DNA from: CAXMQZ01 sp963707075
GTDB lineage: Bacteria; Acidobacteriota; Thermoanaerobaculia; Multivoradales; JAHEKO01
DNA length: 64,000 bases
Assembly: GCA_963707075.1 (NCBI GenBank)
Contig: CAVPOX010000015.1
Span: 434,001-498,000, forward strand
Direction: 5' to 3'
The translations under genes and the position numbers were made by a program. The notes under the pieces were generated by a model. It ran no database searches. It had not been told where the DNA came from and saw nothing but the letters and a program-made list of their open reading frames with translations. How positions within the stretch are numbered: the stretch's first letter is position 1; every line of letters starts with the position of its first letter. This document shows, piece by piece, positions 59,307 through 64,000 of this stretch.

Positions 59307-59489
59307 TCAGAAGCTACCTCGCCACAGGATCACGAAGAAGAACGCTGTCGTCGCAGCACAGAGGAACGCAATCAGGGCGAGCACTCCACCAAGGGCGGCG
59401 TTCTTCTTTATGTAGGCCAGCGCCATGATCAAGGTCAACAGGGCCAAGCCGTGCAGCAGTGGTAAGAACGCGATCCACGGAAACTGCAT
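59307..59489 (-). CDS. Small two-helix membrane protein
   Basis: 60 residues with two hydrophobic segments (WIAFLPLLHGLALLTLIMALAY across residues 5-27, and 33-57 GVLALIAFLCAATTAFFFVIL), a short KKN turn and a very short charged tail. A strong AAAGGAGG site precedes the ATG, so it is likely translated. No family is recognised. It sits between ppgK and the radical SAM gene on the opposite strand. Confidence 0.65.
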   Translation of the reverse strand: MQFPWIAFLPLLHGLALLTLIMALAYIKKNAALGGVLALIAFLCAATTAFFFVILWRGSF

Positions 59490-59718
59490 CTCGAACCTCC
59501 TTTCCTGGCCGCCTCAGCCAGTTGGGGTTCTTTCTTTCATGATACCAAGATTGCTCAGGGTGAGATCGTTGGACAGGCCGCTCGGAGACTTGAAGCAGCC
59601 CTACCAGCCGAGGGATTGCTGCCCGATGGAATAGGGTAGAATCAGGCGTAGAAATCTCCTATGCAGGTCCTGCCGGTGAAGGCCCAGGAGCTAATCGCTG
59701 AAGGTAGTCGCAACCCGA

Positions 59719-61302
59719 ATGGATATCGTTCTCTTCAACCCCGCGCCAAGGGCAGGCAAGCAGGTGCAGCGGCGTGTGGAGCTCCCCTTGAGCCTTCTGT
59801 GCACGGCTACGCCGCTGGATCGTCTCGGTTATCGGATCCAGATCATCGACGAGTTTGCAAATCCGGGTTGGAAGCAGGAGCTGCTGGACGCCTTGGAGGA
59901 GCGACCAATCTGCTTCGGCGTCACCTGCATGACGGGGCCACAGATCTGGCATGCCCTCGAGGGCTGCAGGTTGGTGCGCGAACGCCACGCGGATGTGCCG
60001 ATTGTTTGGGGAGGTGTCCACGCGAGCCTGATGCCTCAGCAGACCTTGTCGCATCCCCTGGTAGACATCGTGGTTGTCGGCGAGGGGGAGGAAACCTTCC
60101 TGGAACTGGTCAAAGCCCTCGAGTCAGGGACGCCGCTCCACCAGATTGCCGGCATTTGGTACAAGGATGACAAGAGTTTCGCTGTCGATCCCGATAGCGA
60201 AGGCGCCCCATCGGTCTCGCGCCTGCCTGTCCTGCCCACCGGGTCCGACTGCTCCACCGCCGGAGGCAAAGTCGAGACCAACGGCTACCGCTGGACCGGC
60301 GAGCGCCCATTCGTGAGCATGGATGAGCAGCCGCCTCTCTCCTACCACCTGGTCGAGATGGATAGCTATCGACGGCGACTCTTCGGTATCGATCACGTCA
60401 GTTTCAATTCCAGCCGTGGCTGTACCTTCCGCTGCAACTTCTGCTGGGATCCGGTGATGCATAAGCGACGCTGGCGCGCCATGCAGCCAGAGACCGTGCT
60501 CGAGCAATTGAGGCGCATCATCACCGACTACCGGATCCGGGGCTTCCTGTTCACCGACGACCACTTCTTCATCGACATGAAGCGCGCCCGGGGCATCCTC
60601 GAGGCCATTGTCCGCGCCGACCTGGACATCTCCATCAGCAAGCTGCAGATTCGAGCCGACACCATCTGCAAGATGGACAAGGAGTTTCTGGAGCTCCTGG
60701 TCCGGGCGAAGGTCAAGCGCCTCACTGTCGGGGTCGAATCTGGCAGCCCACGGTTACTCGATCTGATCAAGAAGGACGTTACGGTCGAAGAAGTGATCCA
60801 GGCCAACAGGAAGTTGAAGCCCTACCCCATCGTGCCCATCTATTTGTTCATGATGGGACTGCCTTCGGAGACACCCGAAGAGTTCAAGGAGAGCGTTCGT
60901 TTGGCGATCCAGCTCACCGATGAGAATCCCAGAGCTGTCAAGACATTCAACATCTATACCCCGTATCCGGGAACGCAGTTATACGACGTTTGCGTGGAGC
61001 AGGGCTTGCGCGAGCCAGACAGTTTGGAGGGCTGGGGGCACTTCAACTTTCGCAATGTGGCGGCAGAATCACCTTGGCTGCCGGACGAGACCCGCAAAAT
61101 GGTCACCGCGCTCGATTTTCCTCTCATGTTCCTGGGTAAGGGGCACTTCGTGAATCCGTACAAGAAGACGAACCCCCTCGTAGTAGGGCTGGCTAAACTC
61201 TACTATCCGGTGGCGCGGCATCGCGTGGCTCACTTCGAAACCCGCTGGCCAATCGAATCGAAAGTGGTCAAGTCCATGGGACTGTTTGGCCGGCAGGAAT
61301 AG
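59719..61302 (+). CDS. B12-binding-domain radical SAM protein
   Basis: 527 residues. An N-terminal cobalamin-binding-like Rossmann domain (residues 1-135; GGVHASLMPQQTL, VVVGEGEETF) precedes the radical SAM domain with CTFRCNFC (Cys235, 239, 242), preceded by FNSSRG. Other core elements are FLFTDDHFFIDMKRARGIL and KRLTVGVESGSPRLLDLI. This matches class B methylases and related enzymes of the BchE/P-methylase group. The DxHxxG motif is not seen, so cobalamin binding may be base-off or absent. The substrate cannot be inferred. It stands alone, with a weak ribosome site. Confidence 0.86.
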   Translation: MDIVLFNPAPRAGKQVQRRVELPLSLLCTATPLDRLGYRIQIIDEFANPGWKQELLDALEERPICFGVTCMTGPQIWHALEGCRLVRERHADVPIVWGGVHASLMPQQTLSHPLVDIVVVGEGEETFLELVKALESGTPLHQIAGIWYKDDKSFAVDPDSEGAPSVSRLPVLPTGSDCSTAGGKVETNGYRWTGERPFVSMDEQPPLSYHLVEMDSYRRRLFGIDHVSFNSSRGCTFRCNFCWDPVMHKRRWRAMQPETVLEQLRRIITDYRIRGFLFTDDHFFIDMKRARGILEAIVRADLDISISKLQIRADTICKMDKEFLELLVRAKVKRLTVGVESGSPRLLDLIKKDVTVEEVIQANRKLKPYPIVPIYLFMMGLPSETPEEFKESVRLAIQLTDENPRAVKTFNIYTPYPGTQLYDVCVEQGLREPDSLEGWGHFNFRNVAAESPWLPDETRKMVTALDFPLMFLGKGHFVNPYKKTNPLVVGLAKLYYPVARHRVAHFETRWPIESKVVKSMGLFGRQE

Positions 61303-61357
61303 CTGACATGCCGGCGAACGACAAGCTTGCGACCCGGCTACCTGAAAGGAAAAGGTC

Positions 61358-61711
61358 ATGCGGATCCAGTACCTGGAGATCGTAACCCCCGATGTCGACG
61401 CCGTCTGCCAGACATACGCGCAAGTGCACGGAGTGACCTTCGGCGACCCGGACTCGGGGCTGGGTAACGCCCGCACCGCCTTACTGGGCGACGGTGGGAA
61501 GGTCGGTGTGCGCGCGCCGATGCATGAGACGGAGGAGCCGATCGTTCGCCCTTACCTGCTCGTCGATGACATCGACACTGCGGTGCAATCCGCTGAGGCG
61601 GCCGGTGGCCAAATCGCCCATCCGCCGATGGAGATTCCCGGTCACGGCAAGTTCGCGATCTTGATCCAGGGCGGTGTTCATCACGGCCTCTGGCAGCTGG
61701 GCGAACGGTGA
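61358..61711 (+). CDS. VOC/glyoxalase-family protein
   Basis: 117 residues of the vicinal-oxygen-chelate fold: two beta-alpha-beta-beta-beta units (MRIQYLEIVTPDVDAVCQTY and RPYLLVDDIDTAVQSAEAAG). Metal-ligand-like positions are Glu7 and the His in GKFAILIQGGVHHGLW, but the set is incomplete by eye. Members range from glyoxalases and dioxygenases to resistance proteins, so no substrate is named. It follows the radical SAM gene by 55 bases, preceded by GAAAGGAAAAGG, and may be cotranscribed. Confidence 0.82.
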   Translation: MRIQYLEIVTPDVDAVCQTYAQVHGVTFGDPDSGLGNARTALLGDGGKVGVRAPMHETEEPIVRPYLLVDDIDTAVQSAEAAGGQIAHPPMEIPGHGKFAILIQGGVHHGLWQLGER

Positions 61712-61741
61712 AACCCATAAGCTCTTCGTCCTGACTGATGG

Positions 61742-61939
61742 GTGTACCTTGCCAGATTTCGCGGGTCAGGTAAGAACATTGGCGCGACCCGCCAGCTACG
61801 AGATTCACCTCCCGGCATCATGCTGAAAGCCCCTCTTTCAGCACATATCGTTGACATCGGTGTCTCGGGGTTTAAATTGGAGGCCGGGAGCGCTCTCGAG
61901 CCTCACTCACAGGACGAGTTCACGATCGGCGGGCTGGGG
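61742..61939 (+). pseudogene. Truncated PilZ-domain gene remnant
   Basis: The plus frame from 61742 reads RQLRDSPPGIMLKAPLSAHI, then VDIGVSGFKLEAGSALEPHS and QDEFTIGGLG. The pattern (R-rich start, D-x-G-x-S-G-F, strand, EF) is that of a PilZ barrel start. The similarity stops at about 61939, where the frame runs antisense through the UBP zinc-finger gene. The C-terminal two thirds of the domain are absent. It is probably a decayed copy cut off by insertion or rearrangement of the neighbouring gene. Confidence 0.5.
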
Positions 61940-62234
61940 ATTTGGCGTCCGTCACCATGCGATCATCCGTATAGCAGTAGCGCCAGGTCTCTGCCGGTTG
62001 ATAGGACTGAATGATCGGATGTCCGGTCTGCCTGTTGTGTGCGGTGGCGTGCTTGTTCTTCGAGGCGTCACAGCAGCCCACATGCCCACACGTCAGGCAC
62101 AGGCGCAGGTTGACCCAGGTGTCTCCCATCTCGACACATTGCAGGCACGAGTCGGGTGAGCTCGGTTCGACGTCGCCCAACTCGACGACATGCTCGCAAT
62201 CCCGTTTTCTCCGAAAAAGATCCAAAAGACCCAT
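61920..62234 (-). CDS. UBP-type zinc finger protein
   Basis: 104 residues. After MGLLDLFRRKRDCEHV the Cys/His pattern CLQC, CLTCGHVGCC, H and HPIIQSY fits the zf-UBP (ZnF-UBP/BUZ) fold, which in eukaryotes binds the ubiquitin C-terminus. Bacterial stand-alone copies have no known ubiquitin ligand and may bind C-terminal glycines of other proteins. The end overlaps the PilZ remnant. It diverges from the sulfatase-modifying-factor-like gene. Confidence 0.85.
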   Translation of the reverse strand: MGLLDLFRRKRDCEHVVELGDVEPSSPDSCLQCVEMGDTWVNLRLCLTCGHVGCCDASKNKHATAHNRQTGHPIIQSYQPAETWRYCYTDDRMVTDAKSPARRS

Positions 62235-62342
62235 CGCAGTGCTCCTTTCATACGATCCATAATCATGCGCTCTGAACGTTGGCGGACATTATTATGTCGA
62301 GAAACAGGTCACGGGGGCGCCTCTCCCCTTCTCCGCCGCGAT

Positions 62343-63113
62343 ATGGCGGCGGGATTCCGCAGCTCCTGTAGTGTTTTGGTTCTGCTCGCCGGAGCTTGCG
62401 TGGCAGGAGCTGGAGCCGCCGCCCAGGAGACGGAAGAGCTCATCCCGGCGCCGAGCGTCGCAGGGAGTATCTGGCTAGAACCAATGTCCGGCATCGAGCT
62501 GGTGTTCCTTCCCGCGGGCTCCTTCCTCATGGGCAGTCCCGAAGAGGAGACCGGACGCGAGGGCCAGGAAGTTCTGCATCTCGTCGAGGTCACACGCCCC
62601 TTCTACACAGGCCGGTTCGAGGTTACCCAGACACAGTGGCAGACCGTCATGAGGACCCAGCCGATTCACTTTTCGGCGTGTGGCGAGGATTGTCCAGTCG
62701 AAGGCGTGAGTTACACTGAGATCCAGGACTTTCTCGCCAAGCTCAGTGCGAGCAGTGGTGAGCTGTTTCGCCTTCCGACTGAAGCGGAATGGGAGTTCGC
62801 CTGCCGCGCGGGGACAAGCTCGCCCTATAGCAGCGGCGAAAGACTCACTCTGGCCGCGGCAAACTTCGATGCGCGACTCGAAGACGAGGGCACCTTTCGA
62901 GGCACTCCGACTCCTGTTGGAACGTTCGCTCCGAATCCGTGGGGCCTCTATGACATGCATGGCAACGTCTGGGAGTGGTGCGCAGACTGGCACTGCCCCT
63001 ACGCTGAAGAGACGAGTGAGGATCCGATTGGCCATTGCGACTCCGGTCTCCGAGTGATTCGCGGCGGCAGCTGGTGCTTCGGATCGGATAGCGCCCGTTG
63101 CGGGCTCAGGTAG
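62343..63113 (+). CDS. Secreted formylglycine-generating-enzyme-like protein, nonsense-truncated
   Basis: 256 residues from ATG 62343 with a signal peptide (SCSVLVLLAGACVAGAGAAA). The SUMF1/FGE-type fold is clear: IELVFLPAGSFLMGSPEEE, RPFYTGRFEVTQTQWQ, PVEGVSYTEIQDFL, FRLPTEAEWEFACRAG, WGLYDMHGNVWEWCADW, RVIRGGSWCFGSDSARCG. A TAG at 63111-63113 stops the frame right after RCGLR, but family members continue about 20 residues to a terminal GFRVVR. That sequence is present downstream in frame. The copper/catalytic cysteines of true FGE are not all seen, so the original activity is uncertain. An earlier in-frame ATG at 62265 is possible. Confidence 0.8.
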   Translation: MAAGFRSSCSVLVLLAGACVAGAGAAAQETEELIPAPSVAGSIWLEPMSGIELVFLPAGSFLMGSPEEETGREGQEVLHLVEVTRPFYTGRFEVTQTQWQTVMRTQPIHFSACGEDCPVEGVSYTEIQDFLAKLSASSGELFRLPTEAEWEFACRAGTSSPYSSGERLTLAAANFDARLEDEGTFRGTPTPVGTFAPNPWGLYDMHGNVWEWCADWHCPYAEETSEDPIGHCDSGLRVIRGGSWCFGSDSARCGLR

Positions 63114-63221
63114 ACCCACCGCCCGGACCTTTCGGGTCCGAGTCTGGGCTTTCGAGTCGTCCGGCAGATCTCATCAGAAGCGGAGAATGAATCTGCTCCG
63201 GGGATTCGCCGGCAGCGCTAG
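63114..63221 (+). pseudogene. In-frame C-terminal tail of the FGE-like gene beyond the TAG
   Basis: Reading on in the same frame after the TAG gives THRPDLSGPSLGFRVVRQIS and about 15 more residues to a TAG at 63219-63221. GFRVVR is the usual final strand of this family, so these bases were once coding. It is the best evidence that the TAG at 63111 is a recent nonsense change. Confidence 0.7.
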
Positions 63222-63243
63222 GAGCTGAAGGGTGGAGGGCCGA

Positions 63244-64000
63244 CTACAAGAGCATGATCGTGATCGCGTAGGGAAGCAGCACGAGCAAAGCCAGCACCGG
63301 GTGCCCACGTCTCTTCATGCTGTGCCGGTCCCAGCTGAAAAGGTAGACCGCCAGTGCGAAGCCCAGGACTCCGCTCGCTGCGAGTGTCGCGATGGAGAGC
63401 CAGGGGCTGAAGTCGGCCGTACCACCCATCGCTAGGCCCTTGAATGCGTTCATGGCGTGCGTGGCAGGAAGTAGAAGTGCCACCTTTTGCGCGACGGCAG
63501 GGAGCTGTGACCAGGGAATCATCATTCCGCCCAGGAGCATGCTTGGCAGGAAGATCATCTGCGACCACAGCAACTGGGCTCGGGAGCTCGCGGAAGCCAC
63601 ACCGATCAGGACACTGAGCCCCCCGCAGGCGAGAGTCGTCGCGGCAAAGGTCAGCAGGAAGCCACCCCAGCTCTGCGGGAGGGGAGCACCAAACACGGCT
63701 CCCCCGACACCGGTAATGATGGCGACCACAATTGCCAGGTGCAGGGCAGTCGTGAGGACCGGGATGAACAGGATGGAAACGACCGGGATGCCGTTGATCT
63801 TGTAGCTGCGAAGGATCCCAGCCTCGCGGGCCTGGACGAGGGGGTCGGGCAGCCCCAGGAGCGTGGCCGCCAGGATAGCGAAGACCACCATGGCCGGAAT
63901 CATGACCGGCAGGAAGAAGGGGTTGAGGCCGGGCATGATCACGGCCATCATCAAGAAGAACCCCAGCGGCAGCAGGTAGGTCATCAGGAGCAGCGCCGCG
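63244..64000 (-). CDS. ABC-2 type transporter permease (5' end beyond the window)
   Basis: An integral-membrane permease subunit of a multidrug or antibiotic-type ABC exporter. From an internal ATG at 63984 it has 246 residues, and the frame remains open to base 64000 (ALLLMTYLLP), so the true start lies outside. Six or so helices are seen. The family motifs are the loop GLPDPLVQAREAGILRSYK, PSMLLGGMMIPWSQLPAVAQ and LLPATHAMNAFKGLAMGG. An ATPase gene would be expected just upstream. The stop is close to the converging FGE-like tail (22 bases). Confidence 0.87.
   Translation of the reverse strand, partial: AALLLMTYLLPLGFFLMMAVIMPGLNPFFLPVMIPAMVVFAILAATLLGLPDPLVQAREAGILRSYKINGIPVVSILFIPVLTTALHLAIVVAIITGVGGAVFGAPLPQSWGGFLLTFAATTLACGGLSVLIGVASASSRAQLLWSQMIFLPSMLLGGMMIPWSQLPAVAQKVALLLPATHAMNAFKGLAMGGTADFSPWLSIATLAASGVLGFALAVYLFSWDRHSMKRRGHPVLALLVLLPYAITIMLL

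Noticed and set aside
5781..63113. Reassignment or systematic suppression of TAG
   Set aside because: TAG is the normal stop of many intact genes here (recJ, lptB, tolR, hpf, ptsN, ptsH, etfA). Two local nonsense changes explain the STAS and FGE-like cases better.
1..64000. CRISPR array or tandem repeat array
   Set aside because: No regularly spaced direct repeats were seen. The only long perfect repeat is the tRNA-Leu 3' copy.

Overview
The window reads as one GC-rich, tightly packed bacterial chromosome segment. It comes from a diderm with an LPS-type outer membrane: there are lptC/A, lptB, lptF/G and lptE genes, a complete tolQ-tolR-tolA-tolB-pal-cpoB cluster and several lipoproteins. CarD, a regulatory PTS with HPr kinase, adenosylcobalamin acyl-CoA mutases (IcmF, MutA/MutB, MeaB), ETF and many secreted beta-rich proteins fit an Acidobacteriota member, perhaps Thermoanaerobaculia-like. 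That placement is inferred from gene content only.

Layout. 1-1133: 3'-truncated citrate synthase (minus strand). About 1564-7298: a 5.7 kb accessory insert between an intact tRNA-Leu(CAA) at its right edge and a 47-base perfect copy of the tRNA 3' half at its left edge. It holds a secreted propeller/FN3/LamG protein, an alpha/beta hydrolase, a truncated STAS protein, a small membrane protein and gene remnants, with no integrase. 7.5-13.3 kb: carD, priA, accA, recJ. 13.3-23.3 kb: a long co-directional run, lptC/lptA fusion, lptB, rpoN, hpf, ptsN, hprK, rapZ, EIIA-Man, ptsH, ptsI and a cupin, so LPS export is linked to sigma-54 and to a PTS phosphorelay with no sugar permease in view. 23.3-33.1 kb: a lipoprotein, miaB, a DUF151 nuclease, parA/parB, an lptF-lptG fusion, two unknown membrane or zinc-ribbon proteins, a DUF84 phosphatase and a SpoU methyltransferase. 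33.1-34.9 kb: etfB-etfA (minus strand). 35.1-40.3 kb: Tol-Pal and rpsT. 40.4-49.6 kb (minus strand): icmF-mutA-mutB-meaB-nusB-lptE, a carbon-skeleton mutase operon.

49.7 kb to the end is looser accessory territory. It has three secreted proteins ending in the same short tail (consensus FxDGFESGxTSxW), PilZ proteins beside tiny DRR-repeat basic proteins, two genes sharing an unrecognised PGWYV domain, an asparaginase-type Ntn hydrolase, a polyphosphate glucokinase, a B12-binding radical SAM protein, a VOC protein, a UBP zinc finger, a sulfatase-modifying-factor-like protein broken near its end, and an ABC-2 permease running off the window.

The core genes are well recognised. The best candidates for something undescribed are the shared DGFESG tail, the PGWYV repeat domain, the PilZ/DRR-repeat neighbourhood and the tRNA-flanked insert. 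The LptF-LptG fusion and the mutase cluster are the most notable architectures among known families.
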